The notes below the pieces were generated by a model. It worked only from the letters and a program-made list of their open reading frames with translations, had not been told where the DNA came from and did not search any database. Positions 26,671 through 34,944 of a DNA stretch of 64,000 nucleotides are shown one piece after another. How positions within the stretch are numbered: the first letter of the stretch is position 1; every line of letters begins with the position of its first letter. A program made the position numbers and the translations under genes. The DNA is from Streptomyces sp. SCSIO 30461 (GTDB lineage Bacteria > Actinomycetota > Actinomycetes > Streptomycetales > Streptomycetaceae): the NCBI RefSeq assembly GCF_037023745.1, contig NZ_CP146101.1:558001-622000 (forward strand). Direction: 5' to 3'.

Positions 26671-27096
26671 TCAGGCCTCCAGCAGAACGGTGAACGGACC
26701 CTGGTTCGTGAGTGAGACCCGCATGCTCGCTCCGAACCTACCGGTCTCCACCCGCGCCCCGAGCGCCCGCAGTTGCGCCACCACCTCGTCCACGAGCGGC
26801 TCGGCGACATCGCCGGGCGCGGCGGCGTTCCAGGTGGGGCGGCGGCCCTTGCGTGCGTCCCCGTAGAGAGTGAACTGCGAGATCACCAGAAGCGGCGCGG
26901 CAATGTCCGAGCAGGACTTCTCGCCCTCCAGGATCCGCACCGACCACAGCTTGCGGGCCAGCTGCGCGGCCTTCTCGGGGGTGTCGTCATGAGTGACCCC
27001 CACCAGCACACACAGCCCCTCGCCGACGATCTCGCCCACTGTCTCTCCGGCCACCACGACGCTCGCGCCGTCGACCCGCTGTACCACCGCTCGCAT
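26671..27096 (-). CDS. dtd: D-aminoacyl-tRNA deacylase
   Basis: 141 aa, full length for DTD. It hydrolyses D-amino acids and glycine from mischarged tRNAs. Landmarks: [13 protein letters not shown], the [15 protein letters not shown] motif in two steps and the C-terminal Gly-Pro loop. The loop reads TNQGPFT rather than the usual N-D-G-P-V-T, keeping the critical Gly-Pro but changing its neighbours. TAGATT lies seven bases before the ATG, suggesting a leaderless mRNA. It is convergent with ygfZ. Confidence 0.94.
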   Translation of the reverse strand: MRAVVQRVDGASVVVAGETVGEIVGEGLCVLVGVTHDDTPEKAAQLARKLWSVRILEGEKSCSDIAAPLLVISQFTLYGDARKGRRPTWNAAAPGDVAEPLVDEVVAQLRALGARVETGRFGASMRVSLTNQGPFTVLLEA

Positions 27097-27271
27097 GAGG
27101 GCCAATCTACTGGCGGGCCCCTGTCCGGGCGTATCCACGCGTATCCGGGGCTGAACGGGTGCAGACCACCTGCGTACGAACGGCCCGGAATGGCACGATG
27201 CACGGAGTCGGTGCTTCCCTTCCGCCCTCCGGGCCAGGGAGACCCCATGCACCGGTCGAGGGGATCAGGCA

Positions 27272-27943
27272 ATGAGCACATCTGGCGCCGGGCAGTCGTC
27301 CGGCCCCGTTACGAGCGCGGTGCGACCGCCCTTGCAGCGCACCGCCGACACACTTCCCGAGCCGAAGGCGCCCGAGCTCGGCGCTCTCGGGCTGCCGGAG
27401 CTGAGAGCGCTGCGCCGTGATTCACAGCGCGACGAGGCGGATCTGAGCTACGTACGGCGTCTGCTGCACGGCCGTATCGACATCCTGCGGGCGGAACTGG
27501 CCCGGCGCAGTGAGGTCCCGGTGGCCGCCCCGGCCGATCCGGACTCGCTGGCGGACCGCGGCCCGGGTGCGGGTTCGCCCTCGGGTCCGGAAGCGGGCCC
27601 CGGGCATGCGGGCCCGGACGCTGCCGTCGTGGACCGGCTCTCGGCGATCCTCGCCGACCCGCCGTCCCGGCGGGGCAACTCGGCCCGGCATATGACGATG
27701 TCCGCCCCGCGCGGAGAGGCGTACGGGAAGCTCGCCGCAACGATGCTGGCCGAGGTGGAGCTGTCCGACCTGGACGCTCGTACGGACGAGGAACTGCACT
27801 CCGCGATGGACCGTCTCGCGGGGTACGAGCAGCAGGTGTCACGGCAACGGGTGGAACTCCAGCGGACCGTGGACGAGTGCAGTGCCGAGATCGCCCGTAG
27901 ATACCGTGAAGGGGAAGCGCAGGTGGACGACCTCCTCCTCTGA
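27272..27943 (+). CDS. rsiG: Anti-sigma factor RsiG (c-di-GMP-dependent WhiG antagonist)
   Basis: 223 aa. Two antiparallel helices carry the c-di-GMP signature E-x3-S-x2-R-x3-Q-x3-D. The second copy is perfect: E186, S190, R193, Q197, D201. The first has E55, S59, R62 and D70 but His66 instead of Gln (codon CAC at 27467-27469). The helices are separated by a Pro/Gly/Ala-rich linker. In Streptomyces RsiG armed by c-di-GMP holds the sporulation sigma factor WhiG inactive. Assignment is from motif and conserved context beside dtd. The ATG at 27272 lies 14 bases after an AGGGGATCAG element. Confidence 0.85.
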   Translation: MSTSGAGQSSGPVTSAVRPPLQRTADTLPEPKAPELGALGLPELRALRRDSQRDEADLSYVRRLLHGRIDILRAELARRSEVPVAAPADPDSLADRGPGAGSPSGPEAGPGHAGPDAAVVDRLSAILADPPSRRGNSARHMTMSAPRGEAYGKLAATMLAEVELSDLDARTDEELHSAMDRLAGYEQQVSRQRVELQRTVDECSAEIARRYREGEAQVDDLLL

Positions 27944-28084
27944 GGCCCGCGGCCAGGCTCACCGCCGCCGGACGGAATCGGCGGCCGCGGCGACTCCCGT
28001 GGGTGGCCGCCCGCGAGCCCCGGCGTTCCGTACACCCTGGCCGCGGTGCGAGCCGGTCTCGGACCGTTTCCGTCCGCATTCCGC

Positions 28085-28720
28085 TCAGATACGGAGCGCG
28101 GGCGGGAACCCGGTCCAGCGGAGCTCCGCCGGAAGATGCCGCATGTCGTTGGAGAACACCACGGACGCGGGCCGGTCGGGTGCGTAACGGATCACCGTCA
28201 GGGCGGCGTTGGCGAAATTCAGGCCCAGCCAGCGCCAGCGGGGCGCGTCGAGGGCAGCCCGGACGAGCCAGCCGATCAGGAAGTTGTGGGTGACCACCAG
28301 TTCATGGCGGGGTTCGTCCCCTTCGACGGGCCCGGTGAACCTGTCGAGCGCGGCCTGAGCCAGCGCGGGCCCCTGCTCCCGCTCCCGTGCGGGGAACCGC
28401 GCGATGAAGTCGAGCACGCTGTCCGCGTACGCGGCGGACGGCTGGTCCGGGAGCTCGTCGCGCCCGGGGACGTAGGGGATGTAGTCCCCTGCAGGTTCGC
28501 ACGCCTGCAGGGGCACCCCGGAGAGCCGCTCGGCCATCAACCGGGCTGTCTGCGCCGCCCTCGGCAGCGGCCCGTGGTGGATCGCCGAGACGGGGGTGTC
28601 CTGGAGCCGCTCGCCGAGTAGTTGGGCCTGGCGCCGGCCGTTCTCCGTCAGTTCGCTCTCGTCGGCGGACGCCTCACCGTGCCGGGCAAGGTAGAGATAC
28701 CGGGTGGCGGTGTTCGCCAT
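28085..28720 (-). CDS. Histidine phosphatase superfamily protein
   Basis: 211 aa. Catalytic RHGEASADESELTENGRRQAQ at the N-terminus in the LARHGEA context, GPLPRAAQTA (conserved Arg) and VVTHNFLIGWLVRAAL with the second His. These are the marks of phosphoglycerate-mutase-like phosphatases. The substrate is unknown. The ATG at 28720 is chosen because MANTATRYLYLARHG places the motif as in the family; GGAGG lies 6 bases before it. It follows the DUF1877 gene on the same strand with a 124-base gap. Confidence 0.86.
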   Translation of the reverse strand: MANTATRYLYLARHGEASADESELTENGRRQAQLLGERLQDTPVSAIHHGPLPRAAQTARLMAERLSGVPLQACEPAGDYIPYVPGRDELPDQPSAAYADSVLDFIARFPAREREQGPALAQAALDRFTGPVEGDEPRHELVVTHNFLIGWLVRAALDAPRWRWLGLNFANAALTVIRYAPDRPASVVFSNDMRHLPAELRWTGFPPALRI

Positions 28721-28844
28721 GGGAGGCCTCCTGGTATTGCTCAAGATCGTTCTGATGGCACGTCGGGAGGGACGCGGCGCCGCCCGGACTGGTTCCCCGG
28801 CCGTCCTGTGGCGCCTCGCCCCCGTGACACCGCGACGAGCCCGC

Positions 28845-29357
28845 TCAGTCCAGCCAGATGAGCATGCCGTCACCCGCCCGGGCTGCCGCTTCGAAGAACG
28901 GCACCAGAGCCTCGTAGTGTTCGCGCACCCAGTCCAGGGACTCGCCCCGCTCCCAGACGATGACCGGGTAGGTGTCCGCCGCCGCGAGCTCCGCCGGGTC
29001 GACACCTGCGACGAGTTCGCTCCCGCTGATCCGTATGAGTCCTGCAGCCGCCACCTTCACCCGCTCGGGTGTGAGGTAGCGCGGCGGACCGTAGCCCCAG
29101 TCGTCGGCCCCCGGTATCTCGTCCTCGCCGTGGACGACATCGACGGGGAGCCCCGTCCGGCGGAGCAGAAAGCCGAGGGCGTCCCACGCCTTGTCGGTGT
29201 CGAGGCAGCGCGCCTCGCCGGTCTTCACATCAGGATCGCCCCCGTCGAGCTCCGCTTCCACCAAGTCGTTGACGAAGCCCAGTGCCCACTCGGGGTCACG
29301 GATGACCCGCTGGAGTTCGGCCGGGCTGACTCGTGCGTACTCTCCGATCATGCTCAT
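28845..29357 (-). CDS. DUF1877 (YfbM-like) protein
   Basis: 170 aa. It begins MSMIGEYARVSPAEL, the typical YfbM/DUF1877 start, and has the family's C-terminal ESLDWVREHYEALVPFFEAAA and GDGMLIWLD. Function unknown. The ATG at 29357 is preferred to an upstream in-frame start because TACGAT sits seven bases before it (leaderless) and because of the conserved N-terminus. Confidence 0.85.
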   Translation of the reverse strand: MSMIGEYARVSPAELQRVIRDPEWALGFVNDLVEAELDGGDPDVKTGEARCLDTDKAWDALGFLLRRTGLPVDVVHGEDEIPGADDWGYGPPRYLTPERVKVAAAGLIRISGSELVAGVDPAELAAADTYPVIVWERGESLDWVREHYEALVPFFEAAARAGDGMLIWLD

Positions 29358-29419
29358 GTGTTCGATCGTAGGAGTGGCCACTGACAAGGCCGTCGCCGAA
29401 CCCCGAAAGGGTCACTCGG

Positions 29420-30385
29420 TCATGGCGTCGCCCAGGCCTCTCCACCGCAACTGCGGGCCACGATGTCGGCGAAGGCCCGGGCGAGCGGACTGAGCGCGTC
29501 CCAGCGGCGTACCGCCCAGCCGACCGACAGTGGGGGCAGATCGGGGATGGGGACGAGACGGAGCGCCCCGTCGCCGGGAGCCCGGCCGGTGCCCTGCCCC
29601 GGAACCCGCCAGCCGGGCATGACCGGTACCACGGCGTGCCCGAGGCCGAGTTCGGCCAGCAGGAGGGCGGTGTCCCAGTCGGCGACGCTGGTGTCGGAGC
29701 TGCTCCGCACCCCGAGCTCGGCGAGCGCCGTGTCGAGGTGGGCGCCCGAGGTGGAGTTCCGGGGCAGGCGGATCAGGCTGATGCCGCTGAGATCCGCCGT
29801 GCCGATCCGCGCCCGGGCGGCGAGGGGGTCGTCCGCCCTGATGGCCAGCACCCAGGGCAGGTCCACGACGGGTCGCTGCTCGATGCTGGGGGTGCCCCCG
29901 GCCGAAGTCCGGGGAGGTGCACCGCCCCTGATGGTGACCCAGGCCAGATCCAGGTTGCCTGAGGTGAGTGCGTCGAAGCAGTTGCGGCTGGATGTCTCCG
30001 TCCGGAACTCCAGGCTGACCTTCGGGTAGCGCCGCCGGAAGGTGACTATGGCATCGGACATGAAGTGCCGCACGGTCGTGCCGCCCGTGGTGACGCGCAC
30101 GGAGCCGCAGTCGCCGTTGGCCAGGTCCACGAGGCGGTGCATGGCCTGGTCCAGGCCGTCGATGCTGTTCGACGCGGCGTCGAGCAGGACATGCCCGGCG
30201 TGGGTGGGTACGACACCGCGTGGCTGACGCTCCAGGAGGCTCATACCGGCCTCCCGCTCCAGCCGCTTCACGCGCTGGCTCACCGCCGACTGGGTGCAGT
30301 CGAGTTCACGTGCGACTGCGCTGAGGCTTCCGGCCCTGCACACGGCCACGAAGACGCGTAGATCGTCCAGAGTCATGAGCTCCAA
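29420..30385 (-). CDS. LysR-family transcriptional regulator
   Basis: 321 aa (or 318 from MTLDD). Helix-turn-helix: LRVFVAVCRAGSLSAVARELDCTQSAVSQRVKRLEREAG in consecutive parts, followed by a substrate-binding fold (VRVTTGGTTVRHFMSDAIVTF, LDLAWVTI). A short GC-rich palindrome lies inside the gene (about 29887-29928) and codes the unusual loop RGGAPPRTSAGGTP, apparently inserted without breaking the frame. The divergent target gene expected of LysR regulators is not obvious, as the DNA upstream holds only remnants. Co-inducer unknown. Confidence 0.88.
   Translation of the reverse strand: MELMTLDDLRVFVAVCRAGSLSAVARELDCTQSAVSQRVKRLEREAGMSLLERQPRGVVPTHAGHVLLDAASNSIDGLDQAMHRLVDLANGDCGSVRVTTGGTTVRHFMSDAIVTFRRRYPKVSLEFRTETSSRNCFDALTSGNLDLAWVTIRGGAPPRTSAGGTPSIEQRPVVDLPWVLAIRADDPLAARARIGTADLSGISLIRLPRNSTSGAHLDTALAELGVRSSSDTSVADWDTALLLAELGLGHAVVPVMPGWRVPGQGTGRAPGDGALRLVPIPDLPPLSVGWAVRRWDALSPLARAFADIVARSCGGEAWATP
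29887..29928. repeat. GC-rich palindromic repeat inside the LysR gene
   Basis: GGGGGTGCCCCCGGCC, GAAGT and CCGGGGAGGTGCACC in sequence form an imperfect hairpin. Similar CTTCG-looped elements with a flanking GGTGCCCCC or GGGTACCTCCC occur at 38739-38766 and 48251-48277, so this is a dispersed family present three times in the window. Confidence 0.65.
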
Positions 30386-30710
30386 GTTACCGCTTGGACC
30401 AGCATCAAAAACCCTAGGATTGACTGGGGTTCACCGTGCAGTGACGATCAAGTGCAGGCTTCCGTCGCCGGCGCGGGAAGGATTCCGTCCCGTGCCCGCT
30501 TCCTCCGTGCCGCTCGCTCCCGCAGGTGAGGTCATCGCGCTGCTACGGATGGCGTCCCGCCGGGTGGTGCAGCCGATCAACGGACCGGAACTCGCAGGTC
30601 ACGCCGGGCGCTTCGACCGGCTGGGGCACTCCCGGCGTCTGACCGGGTACTTTCGCGTGATGCGCTGACGGGGGAGATCGTCGCGAGCCAGGTACCGGAG
30701 GGCGGAGCGT

Positions 30711-31049
30711 GTGATCGCTTGCACCACCTCGCGGGACGCGACCCTGCTACGCGACCACGGTGCCGATGGCATCGCGCATCCGGGCGGCACACTGCCCGCC
30801 CACCTCCGCCGCGTCCGGGAGCGACTCGCCGCCCGGGGCGCCCGTCCGGCACTCCGACTCGCCGGCCTGAGTCATGCGTTCTACGGCGCCGACGGCTTTC
30901 CCGCCGCCTTGCTCCCGCTCGACCCGGCCCGTATCGACCCCCGCCTTCCGCGCGAAGTGGGGATCCGAGCATCTCGCGCCGTTCACCCGTTTCCGCCCCT
31001 TGCTGAGCAGGCCGGTTTGGTCGGTCCGCGAGGCCGTGCTCAGCGCTGA
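30711..31049 (+). pseudogene. Truncated DUF6817-like gene
   Basis: From GTG the first half reads LLRDHGADGIAHPGG, HLRRVRERLAARGARPALRLAGLSHAFYGADGFPAALLPLD in parts, which resembles DUF6817 proteins. After that the sequence loses family character and stops at 31049, overlapping the 3' end of the minus-strand kinase gene by 10 bases. It looks like a 5' fragment whose 3' part was replaced or frameshifted. The 30386-30710 stretch before it holds no gene I can support. Confidence 0.5.
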
Positions 31050-31957
31050 TGCATAGCGGCGTCGGTGAGGATCGCCTGGAGCCGGGCCCGGCATTCGGCG
31101 ACGAACGCGGGAAACTTCCCCCCGTAGTAAGCGATTCCGCTGACGCCCACCGCGACCGCCCAGGCGCGGGCGCGGGTCCAGGCGACCTCGTCAAGGCCCA
31201 TGGCGTCCCAGTAGGCCTGGCGCGCCTGCGGCGGCAGATCCCATACGGTGGCGTGCTCGGCGTCCGGAAGCCCGACCGAGAGTCCGCCGAAGTCGATGAC
31301 CGCGTGCAGTCTGCCACTCCTGACCAGCAGGTTGCTCGGTTTCAGGTCGCCGTGCAGCCACACCTGCCGCCCGGCGCCCGGCTCGGGGAGCGAGAGTGCG
31401 GCTCGCCACAGCCGTTCCAGCACGTCGATGTCGAGCTCGGCACCCACGATGACTCGGCAGTCGTCGAAACTCCCGCCGACCCATTCGTCGCACGGCTTCA
31501 GGCCTCCTCCGCGGTACCAGCTGAGCCCGCCGGCCCGGGCCGCCCCCATGAGGTCGACACCGTGCAGTTCCCGTACGAAGGCCGCCAGATCCGCTCCGAA
31601 CGCGGCCCAGTCCCGGACGGTGTCAGGGCCCGGTTCGGCACCGTCGATCCATCGATAGACGGACCAGGGGAGCGGGAAGGCGTCAGTCGGCGCCCCGGCA
31701 TGGACGGGCGAGGGAATCGAGTACGCGAGATGGGGCGCCAGGCGGGGGAGCCAGTCCTGCTCCTTCCGTAGGGACCGCCCGTTTCCGGCTGTTCGCGGCA
31801 GCCGCACCAGCAGCTCATCGCCCAGTCGGTACATGGTGTTGTCCGTCCCAGCACCCGCGCGTGACAACGGGAGCCCGGCCCACGCCGGACACTGCGCGTC
31901 CAGCAGCGACCGGATGGCGGTCTCGTCCACCGGGATCTCGTTCTCATGCAGCGTCAC
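31040..31957 (-). CDS. Aminoglycoside phosphotransferase (APH) family protein
   Basis: 305 aa. Kinase-like APH fold: N-lobe RAGAGTDNTMYRLGDELLVRLPR, hinge PLPWSVYRWIDGA, catalytic loop VWLHGDLKPSNLLV (Asp in HGD) and metal-binding VIDFGGLSVG. Members modify antibiotics or small metabolites; most chromosomal ones have no known substrate. In the DFG-like motif the usual DPACD sequence reads LPDAEH, a departure from the typical antibiotic kinases. It lies in a region of remnants. Upstream, 31958-32239 holds nothing I recognise. Confidence 0.85.
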   Translation of the reverse strand: MTLHENEIPVDETAIRSLLDAQCPAWAGLPLSRAGAGTDNTMYRLGDELLVRLPRTAGNGRSLRKEQDWLPRLAPHLAYSIPSPVHAGAPTDAFPLPWSVYRWIDGAEPGPDTVRDWAAFGADLAAFVRELHGVDLMGAARAGGLSWYRGGGLKPCDEWVGGSFDDCRVIVGAELDIDVLERLWRAALSLPEPGAGRQVWLHGDLKPSNLLVRSGRLHAVIDFGGLSVGLPDAEHATVWDLPPQARQAYWDAMGLDEVAWTRARAWAVAVGVSGIAYYGGKFPAFVAECRARLQAILTDAAMHQR

Positions 31958-32239
31958 GCCCGGAAGTCTCGCCGTTCGACGGAAACAGAGCCAGCGGATT
32001 TGTGGCGGCCGTGCGTCACGACCGGAGGGGTGAGTGGAGTGGTGCTGCGCCCGGATGACGCACCACCCGACCCGCTGAAGGTGCGGCAGCCTTCGCCTGG
32101 CCTGCGGGGTGTCGTGGCAGGAGAGAGGCGGAGGCAGCTCTCCGTCTCGAACTCGACAGTCGTTGCCTCTGTCAGCGGCCTCCGGTGTTCACCCCCGACA
32201 TCCGGCCAACTGACCTCGAACCCCTCCGGGCCCGACATC

Positions 32240-32731
32240 ATGTCCGCAACTGTCCTTAAACATTGGGAAACCGCCAGATCATCTGGGGCGAAACCCCTCA
32301 TGAGGATGAAGCTGGGACCAGGACCGGCGCATCAACCTGGTTGGACGGACGACGGATTCTGCTACTTCGGCCTGTGGATGGTGGGGATCGGTCGGGAAGC
32401 CTTCGTGTGGGCAGTGATCGATCCCGACTCTCTGGCCGACACCCCAGAGGTTCAGTGCCTGGTGGGTCGCCCTCGGGAGCTCTGGAACGACGACTGGCCG
32501 GAGTGGGAGTCTCTCGACTACGTCGCCATGGAGGCGTATGGACTACTCACCCGCGCGGATGACGACTGCGGCGATGACGCATTCTATGTAGCCGTCGAAG
32601 CCGAGGAGGGCGCTGTAGGCGGCAATCGAGGGCCGCGCGGCGAGCAGTGGGACGTGCGATGCGAAGACGAGGCGATGCGCAAACTGCCGAGACTGAGCGC
32701 GATGTTTCCCCTCCGGCCACTGGTCCGGTAG
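32240..32731 (+). CDS. Hypothetical protein, Trp/Asp-rich
   Basis: About 163 aa from ATG 32240; ATG 32300 or 32306 are other possible starts. The body reads GWTDDGFCYFGLWMVGIGREAFVW in two parts, then a Trp-rich acidic segment (ELWNDDWPEWESLDYVAMEAYG) and an acidic Cys/Asp stretch. No domain recognised. Codon pattern is coding-like in the middle, but the first 20 codons have lower GC. It sits among gene debris and may be horizontally acquired. Confidence 0.45.
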   Translation: MSATVLKHWETARSSGAKPLMRMKLGPGPAHQPGWTDDGFCYFGLWMVGIGREAFVWAVIDPDSLADTPEVQCLVGRPRELWNDDWPEWESLDYVAMEAYGLLTRADDDCGDDAFYVAVEAEEGAVGGNRGPRGEQWDVRCEDEAMRKLPRLSAMFPLRPLVR

Positions 32732-32749
32732 GCGCGAAAGCGCGAGGGA

Positions 32750-33010
32750 TCAGGCCGAGGCTTCGGGGGTGTCGACAGACAGGCGATGCCACGCGTGGCC
32801 GCAACCGTCGGAGCAGAAGCGCTCTCGTCGGCGTTCGTCGGCGACGGCCAGCACCGCGATCAGTAGCCGGAGTGACTTGAGGCGCTCGTCGTGCGGGGTG
32901 AGACTGGCGATCTTCCCGAGTTGCTGGTCGATCCGCCCTCGTGCGATCAGAACTGCGGGTGTGTGGGTGGCGCGAAGTCCGGCACGAGTGGCGGCTACAC
33001 AGCGTATGCG
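32750..33010 (-). pseudogene. Unidentified gene fragment
   Basis: A minus-strand frame without ATG or GTG at its upstream end reads GRIDQQLGKIASLTPHDERL, KSLRLLIAVLAVADERRRER, FCSDGCGHAWHRLSVDT and ends at 32750. It has good third-position GC bias, so it looks like a 3' fragment of a real gene. The upstream end runs into the IS3 remnant. The short CSDGC motif may be a metal site. Source unknown. Confidence 0.4.
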
Positions 33011-33078
33011 GGTTCAAGAGCCCGATCGACTACGAACGTGACTACCGAGCCACTCTCGCCGAGGGACTGGCTGCATAG
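32992..33078 (+). mobile_element. 3' remnant of an IS3-family transposase gene
   Basis: The plus-strand frame ends RLHSVCGFKSPIDYERDYRA followed by TLAEGLAA and stop, a typical C-terminus of IS3-family OrfB transposases. Nothing upstream of about 32990 continues it, so only about 28 codons remain. It marks an old insertion and explains the broken fragments beside it. Confidence 0.72.
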
Positions 33079-33134
33079 ATCGTCTCCACGCTGCGAGGGG
33101 ATTGACACACTCACCTGGAGAGCCCCGCGCAGAC

Positions 33135-33162
33135 ACTTTTGCAAGCGGTCGCTTGCAAAAGT
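33135..33162. promoter_or_regulatory. 28-bp perfect palindrome before the XRE regulator
   Basis: ACTTTTGCAAGCG and CGCTTGCAAAAGT are exact complements around GT. The site ends 26 bases before the regulator ATG at 33189 and contains TTGCAAG repeats in both orientations. It is the likely autoregulatory operator of the XRE protein and probably overlaps the promoter. Confidence 0.8.
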
Positions 33163-33188
33163 TAGCAATGATGTCGCAGTATCGGGGT

Positions 33189-33626
33189 ATGGCATCACTC
33201 AACGTCGGCAATCTCGGCGAGTACCTCCGTGAGCAGCGGCGCACCGCGCAGCTGTCGCTGCGGCAGCTCGCGGAGGCCGCCGGGGTGTCGAACCCGTACC
33301 TCAGCCAGATCGAGCGCGGGCTGCGCAAGCCCAGTGCGGAGGTGCTGCAGCAGGTCGCCAAGGCGCTGCGGATCTCGGCCGAGACGCTGTACGTACGGGC
33401 CGGAATCCTGGAGGAACGGGAGCCGGACGAGCTGGAGACGCGGGCCGTCGTCCTCGCCGACCCGTCGATCAACGAGCGGCAGAAGCAGGTGCTGCTCCAG
33501 ATCTACGACTCGTTCCGCAAGGAGAACGGCTTCGACGCCGATAGGGATAAGGACACCGCCGAAACCACCGATGGCGGCCTGGACAAGGCCGTGCGGGGCG
33601 GTGCCGATGGACAGCACGCAATCTGA
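33189..33626 (+). CDS. XRE-family helix-turn-helix regulator
   Basis: 145 aa. N-terminal XRE domain: LGEYLREQRRTAQLSLRQLA then EAAGVSNPYLSQIERGLRKP, SAEVLQQVAKALRISAETLY. The C-terminal half contains LADPSINERQKQVLLQIYDSF and a charged tail. The ATG at 33189 gives the conserved MASLNVGNLGEY start. A perfect palindrome just upstream suggests autoregulation. The next gene, 31 bases downstream, codes a coiled-coil HBHA-like protein and is probably cotranscribed. Confidence 0.9.
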   Translation: MASLNVGNLGEYLREQRRTAQLSLRQLAEAAGVSNPYLSQIERGLRKPSAEVLQQVAKALRISAETLYVRAGILEEREPDELETRAVVLADPSINERQKQVLLQIYDSFRKENGFDADRDKDTAETTDGGLDKAVRGGADGQHAI

Positions 33627-33657
33627 CTCCGACTTGCGATCCGGGAGGACCCCAGTC

Positions 33658-34305
33658 ATGGCCATCGCTGATGACCTGCGTAAGACGTTCACCGACCCGA
33701 CCCCCCTCTACTTCGCGGCCGGCACCGCTGATCTCGCGGTGCAGCAGGTCAAGAAGGTGCCCGGGCTGATCGAGCAGCTGAGGGCCGAGGCGCCCGTGAA
33801 GTTCGAGGCGGTGCGGGAGGCCGACCCGAAGGCCGTGCAGGCCAAGGTGGCCGCACAGGCGAAGGAGGCCCAGGCCACCGTTCAGGCCAAGGTCACCGAG
33901 GTGATCGGGAGCATCGACACCGATCTGCGGAAGCTGGGCGAGTCCGCTCAGGACCTGGCGCTGCGCAGTGTGGGTGTGGCCGCCGAGTACGCGGTGCGGG
34001 CGCGGGAGACGTACGAGAAGGTCGCCGAGCACGGCGAGCAGGCGGTGAAGTCCTGGCGCGGTGAGGCGGCCGAGGAGATCGCCGAGATCGCCATCGCCGT
34101 CGAGCCCGGCGCCGACACGCGGAAGAGCGAGGCGTCCGCGGGGTCCGCGGCCAAGGCGAACGGCAACTCGGTGAAGTCGGCGCCGGAGGCGAAGCCCGCC
34201 GCCGAGGCGCAGCCGAAGGCATCCGCTCCGGCTCCCCGCAAGGCGTCGGCCCGCAAGCCCGCCGCCAAGAAGAGCTCTCCGTCCAGCGGCTCCACCGGGA
34301 AGTGA
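33658..34305 (+). CDS. Heparin-binding-hemagglutinin-like coiled-coil protein
   Basis: 215 aa. An N-terminal DLRKTFTDPTPLYFAAGTAD start, a long helical region rich in Ala, Gln, Val and Lys (residues 45-150, KVAAQAKEAQATVQAKVTEV), and a Lys/Pro/Ala-rich C-terminal tail (PRKASARKPAAKK). This is the layout of mycobacterial HBHA and related Streptomyces proteins that coat lipid or cell surfaces. GGGAGGAC precedes the ATG at 33658. Cotranscription with the XRE regulator is likely. Role in Streptomyces unproven. Confidence 0.8.
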   Translation: MAIADDLRKTFTDPTPLYFAAGTADLAVQQVKKVPGLIEQLRAEAPVKFEAVREADPKAVQAKVAAQAKEAQATVQAKVTEVIGSIDTDLRKLGESAQDLALRSVGVAAEYAVRARETYEKVAEHGEQAVKSWRGEAAEEIAEIAIAVEPGADTRKSEASAGSAAKANGNSVKSAPEAKPAAEAQPKASAPAPRKASARKPAAKKSSPSSGSTGK

Positions 34306-34460
34306 CCGGGACGTAGGCGTGGCAGCGCGGCCGGGCAGACCCGGGCGCGCTGCGCATCCGGGCACCGGGGCACGTCCCCGGTGCCCGGGGCGTTGTCCTG
34401 GCAGGCCGGGGTACGTTGGCCGCGAGGCGCTCTCCATCACTCGTTAGGCGGTGCTCAGGG

Positions 34461-34805
34461 ATGTTGATGAACCAGTTCGACGCGTCGCTCTTCTTCTTCC
34501 TCGATATGGCGATGCTGCTGCTCGCCGTGGTCGCGCTGGGAATCGCCGCGTTCGCGCGTGAGGACGCCTACCGGGCAGCGGACAAGCAGACCAAGATGTT
34601 CTGGTTGATCCTGTTGGGTGCCACGGTCGCGGTGGACCTGCTCCTCCCGATGCTGTTCCTGCAGCTCGCGGGGTTGATCGCGTCGATCGTCTTCATGGTC
34701 GACGTACGGCCCGCGCTCCGACAGGTCTCGGGCGGCGGCCGTGGTGGTCGGCGCGGTGGCTCCAGCAGCGACGGGCCGTACGGTCCGTACAACGGCGGGC
34801 GCTGA
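34461..34805 (+). CDS. DUF2516 membrane protein
   Basis: 114 aa. Three hydrophobic segments (SLFFFLDMAMLLLAVVALGI, FWLILLGATVAVDLLLPMLF, LIASIVFMVDVRPAL) and a Gly/Arg-rich tail (GGGRGGRRGG). DUF2516 proteins are small actinobacterial membrane proteins without known function. It follows the XRE-HBHA pair after 155 bases. Confidence 0.85.
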   Translation: MLMNQFDASLFFFLDMAMLLLAVVALGIAAFAREDAYRAADKQTKMFWLILLGATVAVDLLLPMLFLQLAGLIASIVFMVDVRPALRQVSGGGRGGRRGGSSSDGPYGPYNGGR

Positions 34806-34944
34806 TCCGCTGGTCCCCGCGTAGCGGCTCAGCGCGCCGGGCCGCGGCCGACCGACCCCCGGCACGCGCTGGTGCCGGGGAACCGGCAGCGGGCCCAGGT
34901 GCCGGTTCCGATGGTCGGCGCGGCGCGGAACCAGGCCCGGTGGG

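Noticed and set aside
31954..32301. Minus-strand frame upstream of the APH gene
   Set aside because: Reads VEFETESCLRLSPAT and similar, without a recognisable domain, start signal or consistent codon bias; left as unassigned.
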